DNA of 64,000 nucleotides from the NCBI RefSeq assembly GCF_014133895.1, contig NC_050731.1, forward strand, positions 248,001 to 312,000, given 5' to 3'. How positions within the stretch are numbered: position 1 is the stretch's first letter; each line of letters opens with the position of its first letter. The notes beneath the pieces were generated by a model. It saw nothing but the letters and a program-made list of their open reading frames with translations. It was not told where the DNA came from and ran no database searches. Source of the DNA: Torulaspora globosa. Taxonomy: Eukaryota; Ascomycota; Saccharomycetes; Saccharomycetales; Saccharomycetaceae. Below are positions 1 through 9,490 of this stretch, one piece after another. A program made the position numbers and the translations under genes.

Positions 1-2004
1 ATGAAAACTTTAGCAGAAACTAATATAATCCCCGCTGACATTAGGAAAAATTTCATTAAACATGTTTTTGCCCATATAAACGATATCTATTCTGTCAACC
101 GGAGATTTCTAGAGGCCTTGTCAGACAGACAAAAGAGCTCACCTGTAGTAAAAGGTATTGGTGATATAATATTGAGGTTCATTCCCTTTTTTGAGCCGTT
201 TGTTTCCTACGTGGCATCGAGACCCTATGCCAAATATTTGATCGAAACTCAAAGATCAGTTAATCCATATTTTGCAAGATTTGATGATGATATGATGAGC
301 TCGTCATTGAGGCATGGAATAGACTCATTTTTGTCCCAAGGTGTTTCACGGCCGGGCCGTTACATGCTGTTGGTGAAAGAGATCATGAAATCCTCCGATC
401 CAGAAAAGGATAAAAGAGATTACGAGAACCTGAGCCGAGCGATGGATGCGCTTCGTGGCTTCATGAAAAGGATTGATGGAGCTAGTGGCGCGGCTCAGGA
501 TAGACATGACGTCAAGCTTTTGAAGCAGAAGATTTTGTTCAAAAATGAATACGTGAATTTGGGACTCAATGACGAAAAGCGTAAGATTAAGCACGAAGGT
601 GTTCTCTCGAGAAAAGAATTAACGAAATCGGATGGAACGGTTGTTGGTGATATCCAGTTTTACGTCCTGGATAACATGTTGCTTTTCCTTAAAGCCAAGT
701 CGGTGAATAAGTGGCATCAACATAAAGTCTTTCAGAGACCTATACCGTTACCTCTTCTTTTTGTTTGTCCGTCGGAGGATATGCCGCCAATAAAGAGATT
801 CATTGGTGATAAGCCTGACTGCTACGGGAGAGTGTTGCAGCCAGAATACACGCAACACAACCCAAAGAATGCTCTCACATTTTTGTATTATGGCGCTAAA
901 CAGAAATATCAAGTGACCCTGTACGCTGCGCAATATGCTGGCTTGCAAACGCTACTTGAAAAGATCAAACAGGAACAGGCCCGCATCGTGGCAGAAACAG
1001 AAATGATCAACGTCATCAAGATCAGTGACAAGTTTTTCGACTACTCCAACAAAATCAATAGTGTTGCGTCCTGCGATGGAGGCCGTAAGTTATTGATCGC
1101 GACCAATTCCGGACTCTACATGAGCAATATCAAGAGGCAACAGAGCAAGGACACAGGTAAACGATCCACTTACTTTTCCACACCCGTGCAGCTAGTGCAA
1201 AGGAGTAACATAAGCCAGGTGGCAGTCTTGGAAGAGTTCCAATCTATTCTACTCCTGGTGGACAAGAGGTTGTTGAAGTGTCCGCTATCGCTACTTCAAG
1301 CGGAAGACAATGGTAACGGTTTCTTCAAGAAGCACCACAAAGAGCTCGCCACTCATGTCAGTTTCTTTGCAGAAGGAGATTGCAACGGAAAAAGACTGAT
1401 CGTGACCGCCCACAGCTCCTCGCATTCGATAAAGTATTTTGAGCACGAACATCCGCTTCTTTCCGAAAACAGCAACAGTAGCAGCAAGAGCTACAAACGC
1501 AAGGTGACCGAGGTCGTCTTTGACTCGGAGCCGGTCTCTATATCGTTTCTCAAAGCGAACCTGTGCATCGGTTGTAAAAAAGGGTTCCAGATTGTCAGTG
1601 TGTCGCAGAACGCCCACGAGTCGCTCCTGGACCCGGCAGACACTTCGCTGGAGTTCGCCCTGCGAGATACTCTGAAACCCCTCGCCATATACAGGGTCGG
1701 CGACATGTTCCTGCTGTGCTACACCGAGTTTGCATTTTTCGTCAACACCCAGGGCTGGAGGAAGAAGGATTCGCACATAATCCACTGGGAGGGAGAACCT
1801 CACAAGTTTGCCATCTGGTACCCCTACATTCTGGCATTCGACGCCAACTTCATCGAGATTAGAAAGATCGACACAGGCGAGCTGGTCACCTGTGTGCTCG
1901 CCGAGAAGATAAGATTACTACAGACCAGCTCCCAGGAGATCCTGTACGTTTACGAGGACTCCCGTGGCTACGACACGGTTGCCTCGCTGGACTTCTGGGG
2001 CTGA
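1..2004 (+). CDS. ROM2: Rho1 guanine-nucleotide exchange factor ROM2, 3' part
   Basis: This is the C-terminal 667 residues of a Rom1/Rom2-type exchange factor that activates the GTPase Rho1 in cell-wall integrity signalling at the plasma membrane. The window edge cuts the gene, so the first ATG here is an internal methionine. Residues 1-160 are most of the DH (RhoGEF) domain, with the run FIKHVFAHINDIY near the start. About 195-330 is the PH domain and about 340-650 the citron-homology (CNH) domain. Family members are near 1,350 residues, so roughly half is missing. ELO3 follows on the same strand, exactly as YLR371W-YLR372W in S. cerevisiae, which favours ROM2 over its relative TUS1. Base composition becomes GC-richer in the second half of the gene. 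Confidence 0.9.
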   Translation: MKTLAETNIIPADIRKNFIKHVFAHINDIYSVNRRFLEALSDRQKSSPVVKGIGDIILRFIPFFEPFVSYVASRPYAKYLIETQRSVNPYFARFDDDMMSSSLRHGIDSFLSQGVSRPGRYMLLVKEIMKSSDPEKDKRDYENLSRAMDALRGFMKRIDGASGAAQDRHDVKLLKQKILFKNEYVNLGLNDEKRKIKHEGVLSRKELTKSDGTVVGDIQFYVLDNMLLFLKAKSVNKWHQHKVFQRPIPLPLLFVCPSEDMPPIKRFIGDKPDCYGRVLQPEYTQHNPKNALTFLYYGAKQKYQVTLYAAQYAGLQTLLEKIKQEQARIVAETEMINVIKISDKFFDYSNKINSVASCDGGRKLLIATNSGLYMSNIKRQQSKDTGKRSTYFSTPVQLVQRSNISQVAVLEEFQSILLLVDKRLLKCPLSLLQAEDNGNGFFKKHHKELATHVSFFAEGDCNGKRLIVTAHSSSHSIKYFEHEHPLLSENSNSSSKSYKRKVTEVVFDSEPVSISFLKANLCIGCKKGFQIVSVSQNAHESLLDPADTSLEFALRDTLKPLAIYRVGDMFLLCYTEFAFFVNTQGWRKKDSHIIHWEGEPHKFAIWYPYILAFDANFIEIRKIDTGELVTCVLAEKIRLLQTSSQEILYVYEDSRGYDTVASLDFWG

Positions 2005-2367
2005 CGACTCGATAACATATGTAAAGATCGCTTAATCCATAACTCTGGCAATACAGACCATTCATCTCATCGCTACTATGAACGCGTACCATTCCACGAA
2101 GCGAAATTTTTTTTGGTGATTCTTGGCGTCGCGAATCGTCGAGGAATATAAAGCTCGGCAGGTTTCGACCTATATAGGCGCACTGCCAGACAACCGGTAA
2201 CGCAATTGACATCAGCATCTTGGTGGCAATTGGTCTGTTTACTTGATTCGTGAGTCGACTAGTGCTTATTCAGGTGCTCTAGCTGTCTCTTACCGATAAA
2301 TCCTGACGGATACTACGTTACGTTCGCTTTGGCTTGCTAGCTCTTGAGATCTTCCACCTGACTGAAA
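2005..2367 (+). promoter_or_regulatory. ROM2-ELO3 intergenic region with a TATA-like element
   Basis: These 363 bases hold the ROM2 3' end and the ELO3 promoter. A TATAAAG element is at 2147-2153 and a second TATATA-like run lies near 2171. I see no small ORF or RNA gene. Confidence 0.5.
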
Positions 2368-3411
2368 ATGGATCCCGCCGTTGAACAGGTTGCCGACGAA
2401 TTGATCGTCGAAAGCGCGATCTCTCCGTTGCTAGATTTGATCGAACGCATTCCGTGGATTAAGTGCCACATGCCGTCGATCGAGCATCCGTTTGGCCTGG
2501 AATTGTGGCCGATCTTCTCGAAGGCGTTCGACAAGGTGGTCGGATATCCAGCCGAGGACTTCGACTTCGTCCACAACAAGACGTTCCTGGCCAATGGCTA
2601 CCAGGCTGTCGGGATCATCCTGGTGTACTACTTTGTGATCTCTTCTGGCCAGGCGATCCTGCGTGGCGTGAACGCGGCTCCGATGAGGCTGAACTTTCTG
2701 TTCCAGCTGCACAACCTGCTGCTCACCACCGTTTCGCTGGTTCTGCTGCTGCTGCTGGTCGAGCAGTTGGTGCCCATGATCGCGCGCCACGGCCTGTTCT
2801 GGGCGATCTGCTCCAAGGAAGCGTTTGCCCCCAAGCTGGTCACCCTCTACTACCTGAACTACCTGACCAAGTACCTGGAGCTGTTCGACACCGTGTTCCT
2901 GATCCTCAAGCGCAAGAAGCTGCTGTTCCTGCACACCTACCACCACGGCGCGACCGCGCTGCTCTGCTACACCCAGCTCACCGGCAGGACCTCCGTCGAA
3001 TGGGTCCCCATCGCGCTGAACCTCGGCGTCCACGTCGTCATGTACTGGTACTACTTCCTGAGCTCGCGCGGCATCCGCGTCTGGTGGAAGGAGTGGGTCA
3101 CCAGGTTCCAGATCATCCAGTTCCTCATCGACCTCGTCTTCGTCTACTTCGCCACCTACACCTTCTACGCCCACAAGTACTTCGACAGCATCCTGCCCAA
3201 CAAGGGCACCTGCTACGGCACCCAGGACGCCGCCGCCTACGGCTACTTGATCCTCACTTCCTACCTGTTCCTCTTCATCTCTTTCTACATCCAGTCCTAC
3301 AGAAAAGGCTCCAAGAAGACAGAGACCTCCCCCGCCAGCGCTGCCGTCGCGGGAGCCACCACTACGGGCTCCACGACCAACGCTACCAGGGCCAGCTCCC
3401 GGAAGGCATAG
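2368..3411 (+). CDS. ELO3: Very-long-chain fatty acid elongase Elo3
   Basis: This is the ER membrane 3-ketoacyl-CoA synthase that extends fatty acids up to C26 for sphingolipids. The 347-residue protein has the ELO family core [18 protein letters not shown] followed by the catalytic histidine box HTYHH at 189-193. It has about seven hydrophobic segments and a polar Ser/Thr-rich tail ending SSRKA. Near-identity to S. cerevisiae Elo3 (Sur4) around [14 protein letters not shown] and [14 protein letters not shown], plus its place after ROM2, separate it from ELO1 and ELO2. Third codon positions are almost all G or C (CTG, GTC, GGC), unlike PSA1 or RPS29 further along. Confidence 0.95.
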   Translation: MDPAVEQVADELIVESAISPLLDLIERIPWIKCHMPSIEHPFGLELWPIFSKAFDKVVGYPAEDFDFVHNKTFLANGYQAVGIILVYYFVISSGQAILRGVNAAPMRLNFLFQLHNLLLTTVSLVLLLLLVEQLVPMIARHGLFWAICSKEAFAPKLVTLYYLNYLTKYLELFDTVFLILKRKKLLFLHTYHHGATALLCYTQLTGRTSVEWVPIALNLGVHVVMYWYYFLSSRGIRVWWKEWVTRFQIIQFLIDLVFVYFATYTFYAHKYFDSILPNKGTCYGTQDAAAYGYLILTSYLFLFISFYIQSYRKGSKKTETSPASAAVAGATTTGSTTNATRASSRKA

Positions 3412-3889
3412 CCGATGTGTAACACACCACCTAACTATCTATTCGCCGAAATATCTACTTTTTCGCACACCACCAGGGTCCACCGCCCTCTCCCACGGCT
3501 GCCACGCCAGTCTCGTATATCGCCCACCCGACAAATCATACGCCTCGCAATTCGATTCGCGTCCGTCTGGCCATACAACAATTGGCTGCATTCCCGTTGG
3601 CCGCGTTCAGCCGCAATTGGGCAGAAATTCACTCGGGTCTTGCTGCCCATCGACATGTGGCGCATCACAGCGACGTGCCGCGTCTTGTAGAGGTAATTAG
3701 CTCGGCACAAGCGGCTGTCGCTAGCGGAACCCCGGCTGGTGGTGGATCCCGCATCTTGTAGCAGCCGGTTCCTGAACCTTGCGAGGTGCAAGCCTCGTAT
3801 ACATAGCAGACGTGTATATAAGTACGGATCGCCGCAAGCAGCGGGTGTGAGGCGTACAGGCGCATGCGCAGGAGCGGTAGCGGAGCAGG
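3412..3889 (+). promoter_or_regulatory. ELO3-STP intergenic region, TATA element and overlapping uORF
   Basis: These 478 bases carry a TATATAAG box at 3815-3822. An ATG at 3864 opens a 10-codon frame that ends with TAG at 3894-3896, overlapping the first ATG (3890) of the downstream zinc-finger gene. No RNA gene or longer conserved ORF is visible. Confidence 0.5.
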
Positions 3890-4912
3890 ATGCTAGCGAT
3901 GGCGACGAGCGCACCTACGAGTATAAGTTCGAGCGAGGAGCGCAAGGCGAAGACGCCGGTGAGCCCGGGCGCGGTGACGGCGACGGCGAACTCGAGCAAG
4001 CCGGCAGGGTCGCTGGCTCAGTTCCACCAGCCGTTTGTCTCTTCGCCGACGCCGTTTTCTTCGAGCTCGCAGGTCACCTTACCACCGATATCGTCGTTCG
4101 ACAACCTTATAAGAGCAGCGGAGAAACAGTACTCGAACAGCAGCAAGGTTGCGAGTCCAGGATTGGTGAGTCCCGGAATTCTGAGCTACCAGCTCTCCGC
4201 GACAGACACAGCGTGTAACACAACAGTGCCCCGATCGGTGATGCAGAGACCGTCGTCGGTGGTGTCGAAGTCGTCGTCAGGGTCTCCGTCGTTCTCGTCG
4301 GGGGAGCAGCCGTACGGCAGCAAGGTGCACAAGCCTCGCAAGAAGAAGCAGTGTCCGATCTGCCACAACTTCTACGCCAACCTGTCCACGCACAAGTCGA
4401 CGCATCTCACGCCGGAGGACCGGCCGCACAAGTGTCCGGTGTGCCAGCGTGGGTTCGCCAGGAACAACGACCTGATAAGGCACAAGAAGCGGCACTGGAG
4501 GGACGAGATAGTAGAGAACAGCCCTGTGGAGCACTCGGACGCAGACGAGCACGTCGCAGGCCACACGCATCTCGACGAGCACGACCAGCTGCGGTCGCTC
4601 CACCAGATCAAGGGCACTTTCAAGTGTCCGTTCAATTCGGCGCTGATCCAGCTCGATATGGAGATCTACCCGTACAAGTCGAAGCCGTTGAACTTCGAGA
4701 CTTCCAACTGCCACCAGACGGGCGTGTTCTCCCGCTGCGACACCTTCAAGAACCATCTCAAGGCTCTCCATTTCGAGTACCCACCGGGCACGAAGAAAAG
4801 AGACCGAACCGTGGTTCCCGGGAGGTGCAAGCACTGCGGGCTCAAGTTCCCCAACGTCGACATCTGGCTCAACGAACATGTGGGCAAGACCTGCGGGTAC
4901 ACATACCACTGA
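3890..4912 (+). CDS. STP4: C2H2 zinc-finger protein, STP3/STP4 family
   Basis: This is a probable DNA-binding regulator of about 340 residues. The N-terminal 140 residues are low-complexity Ser/Pro/Thr. Residues 150-205 hold two close C2H2 fingers: CPIC...H...H, then CPVCQRGFARNNDLIRHKKRH. A further Cys/His-rich region follows to the C-terminus. S. cerevisiae has the duplicates STP3 (YLR375W) and STP4 (YDL048C), and this single gene lies between neighbours of both, so it is probably the unduplicated ortholog. The first ATG (3890) overlaps a short upstream frame, so the in-frame ATG at 3899, two bases after that frame's stop, may be the real start. Targets in this species are unknown. Confidence 0.85.
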   Translation: MLAMATSAPTSISSSEERKAKTPVSPGAVTATANSSKPAGSLAQFHQPFVSSPTPFSSSSQVTLPPISSFDNLIRAAEKQYSNSSKVASPGLVSPGILSYQLSATDTACNTTVPRSVMQRPSSVVSKSSSGSPSFSSGEQPYGSKVHKPRKKKQCPICHNFYANLSTHKSTHLTPEDRPHKCPVCQRGFARNNDLIRHKKRHWRDEIVENSPVEHSDADEHVAGHTHLDEHDQLRSLHQIKGTFKCPFNSALIQLDMEIYPYKSKPLNFETSNCHQTGVFSRCDTFKNHLKALHFEYPPGTKKRDRTVVPGRCKHCGLKFPNVDIWLNEHVGKTCGYTYH

Positions 4913-5065
4913 ACAGGCAAGGACTTTAGCACAAAATACATCGATATGATTAGAAGACGCTCAGCGTCGGTTTATGTTCACATTCGAATCCAGATCGAGA
5001 GTCACATCTCATTATGATACATAGATTACATTGTATAAATAAACGAATATTCAGCTATCTGGCGA

Positions 5066-6325
5066 CTAGTTGTGCTTCTTTGAACCGTCAGCGGCGGCCC
5101 CAACGCCGAACTTGTTGACGTTTCTGAACATCAGCACGCCGCTGTCCCCTTCCACGTACTGGCAGCCCTTGGCGCACTTCCACAGCGACTTCCACATGTT
5201 CTCATCGCTGGACTTGTAGTGCTCGCCCATCACCTTCTTGATGGCGTCGGACGCTTCACGGGCGTTGTAGAAGGGAATCCTCGAGCAGAAATGGTGGATG
5301 ACGTGCGTTTCAATGATATCGTGGAAGATGTATGGACCAACAAAGCCAAATTGTCTGTCAACCGTCGAGGCGGCGCCTTTGGCGAAGGTCCACTCGTCGG
5401 CATCGTAATGGGCCACGGTGGGGTCTGTGTGTTGCAAGTAAGTGATGAAGACCAACCAGTGGTTTGTCCAGATGTAAGGCACAAACCAGTTGATGAACAG
5501 GGACCAGCCTCCGAACCTGTCAAACCACAATTTCAGCACCAGAAGCTGTGTGACGATTCCGACGTCACTCAGGAAAATGTAGAGGGAGTCCTTCTTCTCG
5601 TACAAGGGAGAGAATGGGTAGAAGTGGTTCTGTTTCCAAGCTGCGACTCCCTCGTATTTTTGACCGGTGACATTCGTGCTAATGTAAGTGATCCATCCGC
5701 CCAGTTGCTGCAGCAAAAGTTCACCCAAGGTTCTCAAAGGCGAGTCGCCCGTGTGGTTGTAAAGCATGTCACCAACGAATCCGCGCCTTTCCTTGAACTC
5801 CTCGGCAGTTGGCGGCACAAATACCATGTCCCTCGTCATATGGTTGGTGGCCTTGTGGTGCTTGGAATGCGAGTATTTCCACGAAAAGTAGGGCACCAAC
5901 AGATAAGAGTGGATCGTCCAACCGACAAAGTCGTTGACAGCTCCGTAATCAGAGAACGCCTGGTGGCCACATTCGTGAGCTAGAACCCACAACCCGGTCG
6001 AGAACAAGCCCTGCACGTACGTGTATGAGAGCCAGAAAACAAACTTGGCCAATTGCACAGAAGCCGAAGAACTCGACTCCTGGAATAACCACGGATAAGC
6101 CAGCTTATGTGTGAAAAGACCGATGCTCACCATACACACAATATCTCTCACCACGTAGTACAAACTTTTGGCCAGGTTTCTTTCGTAACATCTCTCGGGA
6201 ATTACATCCAAGATGTCCTTGATCGTAAAGTCTGGCACCTTGAAGACATTCCCATTGGTGTCGACGGCATATTTTTCAGACGATGTAGCGGTCGCAGAGC
6301 CACCGCCAGATTGAATAGTCGACAT
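5066..6325 (-). CDS. FAD2: Delta-12 fatty acid desaturase (oleate to linoleate), FAD2 type
   Basis: This is a membrane desaturase that puts a second double bond into oleoyl chains. Its 419 residues show the three histidine boxes of the family: HECGH at 117-121, HSKHH at 153-157 and HVIHH at 341-345. Hydrophobic segments lie between them. The C-terminus ends KKHN, which fits a dilysine ER-retrieval signal (KKXX). S. cerevisiae has no FAD2, whereas several non-duplicated yeasts (Kluyveromyces lactis, Lachancea kluyveri, Zygosaccharomyces rouxii) do, which supports the lineage assignment. An omega-3 (delta-15) desaturase is the main alternative, because these enzymes are close relatives. Delta-12 is preferred from overall similarity and because only one such gene is in view. 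Confidence 0.88.
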   Translation of the reverse strand: MSTIQSGGGSATATSSEKYAVDTNGNVFKVPDFTIKDILDVIPERCYERNLAKSLYYVVRDIVCMVSIGLFTHKLAYPWLFQESSSSASVQLAKFVFWLSYTYVQGLFSTGLWVLAHECGHQAFSDYGAVNDFVGWTIHSYLLVPYFSWKYSHSKHHKATNHMTRDMVFVPPTAEEFKERRGFVGDMLYNHTGDSPLRTLGELLLQQLGGWITYISTNVTGQKYEGVAAWKQNHFYPFSPLYEKKDSLYIFLSDVGIVTQLLVLKLWFDRFGGWSLFINWFVPYIWTNHWLVFITYLQHTDPTVAHYDADEWTFAKGAASTVDRQFGFVGPYIFHDIIETHVIHHFCSRIPFYNAREASDAIKKVMGEHYKSSDENMWKSLWKCAKGCQYVEGDSGVLMFRNVNKFGVGAAADGSKKHN

Positions 6326-6783
6326 TGCTCAATTGACCCACGGGAAAAAGATACTGGGCTTGAATTCAGCTTACCAAATTTTCCAAGATGACTACCCATT
6401 TGTCTTTATACCTGCTACCATATTTCGCGGTCTTCTATATAATACACTGTCGATGTCCAATACCAATTTACTGACATCGCGGGATCCATATCGGGCCAAA
6501 AGAAAGAATTTTTCAAAAGAAGAAAAAAAAATTGGAAAATTGCCCCTCATGCTCGAGCTTTTCTTTTTTGAGACGTGCGCGCCAGGTTACCCGACCAGGA
6601 CGGGAAGCTGGCGGCGCCAGTTTTGGAAACTGTGACACTTTGGTGTTTCTCCAGGTTAAAGAGAAACTGCACTGGTAGAAACTCGCCTGTCTTGAGATGG
6701 TACTGTGTATTCGACTTTTATGTATATATGCGTCTCTGGGGGCGGGAATATGCTGCCGGATCTGACGAGATTTGTAGCACTAG
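6326..6783. promoter_or_regulatory. FAD2-KNH1 divergent intergenic region with Reb1-type site
   Basis: These 458 bases separate two divergent genes. TTACCCG at 6587-6593 matches the Reb1 recognition core. An A/T-rich tract lies at 6500-6540 on the FAD2 side, and a TATA-like run (gtatatatg) near 6721 could serve KNH1. Confidence 0.45.
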
Positions 6784-7575
6784 ATGATCTTCTGGGGCGT
6801 GCTGTTATGGCTTGCCTTCTGGGCGGATATCGGCTTGGGCGACGTTGAGATACTGTTTCCCAGCGACAACAGCGGGAAATACGACCTGAGCAGGGGCTCG
6901 GCCGCACTGCGTGTCGAGTGGACGGTCACCGACGAAGTGCCAGATGAGAACGAAATTAAATCGTACACCTTCACGCTGGTGGCAGGCAGTAACGCTGACC
7001 TCGTTTCAATGTATGTTTTCGACACGATGGAGCCCTCTGATCTCGAGGACAATAAAGTGGAGTTGCAGTTGGCGAACACGGTGGGAACTGACGGTGTGTA
7101 TATGCTGCAAGTGTTGGCGGCGTGCGAGTCCGGGTACACGATTCATTATACCCACAGGTTTGAGCTGACGGGCATGGTGGGAGGCAAACTAGCTCCGAGC
7201 ACCAGTGATGAAGTTCCGCCAGAACCCGAAAGGAGGGTTTCTGAGGACCCCTTGGCCGGCGGGATCGATTCTCGCAGCTTCACGGTCCCGTATCACTTAC
7301 AGACGGGAAGAGCCAAGTTTGCTCCAATGCAATTGCAACCGCCCACCAAACTCACTAGGAGCCAGTGGACCATGATACACGAGACGTCCGCATTGACGTA
7401 CTACAGCTCTTACAGGCGGTTCCGTAAACAGCTCACAACCATGACACCAGGGCAGTCTTACGTGTTGCCAAGCGGGTTCAATTACGCCTCGCCAGCACCG
7501 ATGCCCGCTGCTAACGGCGGATGGCACTGCGCGACAAGACGGCTGTCGCAGACGCCCAGAAAGACTAACACTTAG
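6784..7575 (+). CDS. KNH1: Kre9/Knh1-family cell-wall beta-1,6-glucan protein
   Basis: This is a secreted protein needed for assembly of beta-1,6-glucan in the cell wall. The 263 residues begin with a signal peptide of about 19 residues (MIFWGVLLWLAFWADIGLG). An N-terminal Ig-like Kre9/Knh1 domain follows, with the typical start DVEILFPSDNSGKYDL and the strand pattern RVEWTV. The C-terminal half is basic and contains the conserved FTVPYHLQTGRAKFAPMQ region. S. cerevisiae has KRE9 and KNH1. The place next to LHP1 (YDL051W) matches KNH1 (YDL049C). The ATG at 6784 is directly followed by the hydrophobic signal core, which supports this start. Confidence 0.88.
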   Translation: MIFWGVLLWLAFWADIGLGDVEILFPSDNSGKYDLSRGSAALRVEWTVTDEVPDENEIKSYTFTLVAGSNADLVSMYVFDTMEPSDLEDNKVELQLANTVGTDGVYMLQVLAACESGYTIHYTHRFELTGMVGGKLAPSTSDEVPPEPERRVSEDPLAGGIDSRSFTVPYHLQTGRAKFAPMQLQPPTKLTRSQWTMIHETSALTYYSSYRRFRKQLTTMTPGQSYVLPSGFNYASPAPMPAANGGWHCATRRLSQTPRKTNT

Positions 7576-7625
7576 GAAAGGAGATAGGTTACATAATTGG
7601 TTTATCAGTACTTAGCAAAGTGAGC

Positions 7626-8462
7626 TCATGGGTGCTCTTCCGCCTGGGCGGGGACAGACTCCTTACCGGCTTCCTCCCTCAATTCTTCCTTCGATTCCGA
7701 CTCGGATTTGTTGTCGTCGCTCTTGGTCGAGCGGCGTGATTTTGGCATATTCTTCCTGTGACCGGTAAAAGATCTGGATCTCTGACCGGATCCGCTGAAA
7801 TTCTTGGATCTGGTAGCCTCCCTTTGCAAATCATACTGCTTCTTGGTAAACACTTCCAGCTTCTTCCCCTCGTACGATAGCGTCTCAGCGTCCTCGCCAG
7901 AGTAGACCTTGAGAAACTCCTCGCATTTGGGCAACGTCTTGAACTCCACGATGACGGTTCCGTTGAACTTCTTCTTATGATCTCTTCTCAGACGAACCTG
8001 GTTAACCTCCGAAAGCTTATTGAAAAACTCCTCCAGGCTTTCCTGCAGAGCAGTCATGTCATCTACGTTTTCGTGAGGGAAGTTGATGACAGCCAACGTC
8101 CGCTTGTTCTGCTCCAATCTCGCATTCTTGGCGCCTTCGAAGTCCAAAGGTTCGATTCTCTTGACGTTTTCGCCGTCGTCGCTCACTTCCAACACCTTAG
8201 ACTCGCGCAGGCACTCGACCACCTTATCCACAGGTCTGAATTTCTTCATCCTGTTGAAACTGGCAATCGTGGTGATGGGCACCCATCCGTCGTTCTTCGC
8301 CACGGTCATACGTAGAAATTTATCATATGGCAAATTGAACTCGGAAAAGTAAAATTCCACCTGTTTCAAGCATTGCTGCTTTACTTGAGCCGTGAACTCA
8401 ACGGGAGCATACGAGCCACGTCTCGATTGCGACTCGCTGTTTGGCTCAGCACTAGAAGACAT
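7626..8462 (-). CDS. LHP1: La protein homolog Lhp1, RNA 3'-end chaperone
   Basis: This nuclear protein binds the 3' oligo-U of new RNA polymerase III transcripts and helps mature tRNA and snRNA. The La motif spans about residues 22-110, with [22 protein letters not shown] and [17 protein letters not shown] as hallmarks. An RRM follows at about 120-210 ([18 protein letters not shown]). The C-terminal 70 residues are basic and then acidic ([10 protein letters not shown], then KSESESKEE), as in yeast La proteins. The length of 278 is close to the family's about 275 in S. cerevisiae. It is convergent with KNH1 and sits in YDL051W order. Confidence 0.95.
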   Translation of the reverse strand: MSSSAEPNSESQSRRGSYAPVEFTAQVKQQCLKQVEFYFSEFNLPYDKFLRMTVAKNDGWVPITTIASFNRMKKFRPVDKVVECLRESKVLEVSDDGENVKRIEPLDFEGAKNARLEQNKRTLAVINFPHENVDDMTALQESLEEFFNKLSEVNQVRLRRDHKKKFNGTVIVEFKTLPKCEEFLKVYSGEDAETLSYEGKKLEVFTKKQYDLQREATRSKNFSGSGQRSRSFTGHRKNMPKSRRSTKSDDNKSESESKEELREEAGKESVPAQAEEHP

Positions 8463-8596
8463 CTTACTTGCGCTTCTCGTGCAATTGTGCTCTCATCAGG
8501 CGTGCCAGTAGTGCCAAACTAGACGTTTTTTCGTTTTTTTTGCGATGCCCTTGGCTTGACGAAGTGTCAACATCGATCCGTTAGACATGATCCGCT

Positions 8597-9332
8597 TCAA
8601 GAGCACAACCTGGCCGTCGAGTCTGTATCTCTGATGATGATGGCGTCCATCTCGTTGGTGAAAGCTGGCGGGACTCTTGTCAGCGAGCCCGCTCTGTGCG
8701 GCGAAGCCAGCGCGTTTTCCACGCCGTTGTAGTACTCGAGGCCGTAGCTCACGGTGAGTATCCAGCACCCGAACGTCTTTCGCAACATCTTGAGAGTCCT
8801 TACCAGCAAATTGTACGAATTGGCGTCGTGTGAGAGGTACGAGATGTTGTCGATCACGATGCCGGCCAATTGTTTCGATTCGGAGTCCTTTCTCCGGCAT
8901 CTCATCAGTGCTTCCTTGGGCGACTCGTTGAGCTGCAACAGGTAATTCACGAGACCGTCCATGTTCAGGATCGACGTGGAGTTCATGACGTAGAAGCCAA
9001 GATCATCGTGGTTGCGAAGCATCGTCTCCCACTCGGAGACGATGTCGATGACCAGAAAGCTCGACTCACTGGCGTCCGCACAGCAGTGTAAAAACAGCTC
9101 TTTCTTGAAGACAGAACCCTTGAACGAGTGTTCTATCAGATGCAGAAACCGGAGCTTCCCAGGGTCCCGACCCGCTCGTGCCACTGCGCTTGGCAGCTCT
9201 ACAAACTGCGGCTCCGGCCGGTAGAACTACAGCGATTCGTTAGTAAGCCTGAGCAGCGCAATCTCCCATACTGGCCTCGTCTGCACATACCTGTGAGAGT
9301 GGATATATCCGGCAATGGGTCAAGACATCCAT
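8597..9332 (-). CDS. PSY3: Shu-complex subunit Psy3, two exons
   Basis: This is a Rad51-paralog-like subunit of the Shu complex (Psy3-Csm2-Shu1-Shu2), which promotes error-free homologous recombination. The coding sequence is exon 1 at 9291-9332 plus exon 2 at 8597-9226, giving 223 residues. Exon 1 encodes MDVLTHCRIYPLSQ and joins in phase 0 to FYRPEPQFVELPS, matching the start of S. cerevisiae Psy3 (MEVLKNIRIYPLSNF). Exon 2 alone has no ATG upstream of the conserved region and begins behind an in-frame TAG, so the splice is required. Conserved runs include RFLHLIEHSF, GIVIDNISYL and GCWILTVSYG. The S. cerevisiae protein is about 242 residues. Here the reading frame stops soon after IIIRDTDS, and another frame looks coding just beyond. 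Confidence 0.9.
9227..9290 (-). other. Spliceosomal intron in PSY3
   Basis: This is a 64-nt intron on the minus strand. It has the exact yeast 5' splice site GTATGT at its start (9290-9285), a perfect branch site TACTAAC at 9245-9239 and a 3' end in TAG at 9229-9227. Splicing joins CAG to TTC in phase 0 and restores the Psy3 N-terminus. Confidence 0.93.
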
Positions 9333-9490
9333 GGTTTGGCCGTCAAATCTGTTGCTGCTCGTGGCTCGAGCATCGCACCATTTTTTGTTGGTTATGCCCG
9401 AAAATGTTGAACTTGGTATATAAGAGAGCACTCTTAGATCTCGTCAGGCGTCTTGGCAGTATTCTGTTTGAACCAGATCTAGCAGAAGAG

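Noticed and set aside
2431..3174. Long minus-strand and second + strand frames across ELO3
   Set aside because: They arise from the very GC-rich codon use of ELO3; only the ELO3 frame has homology and the histidine box.
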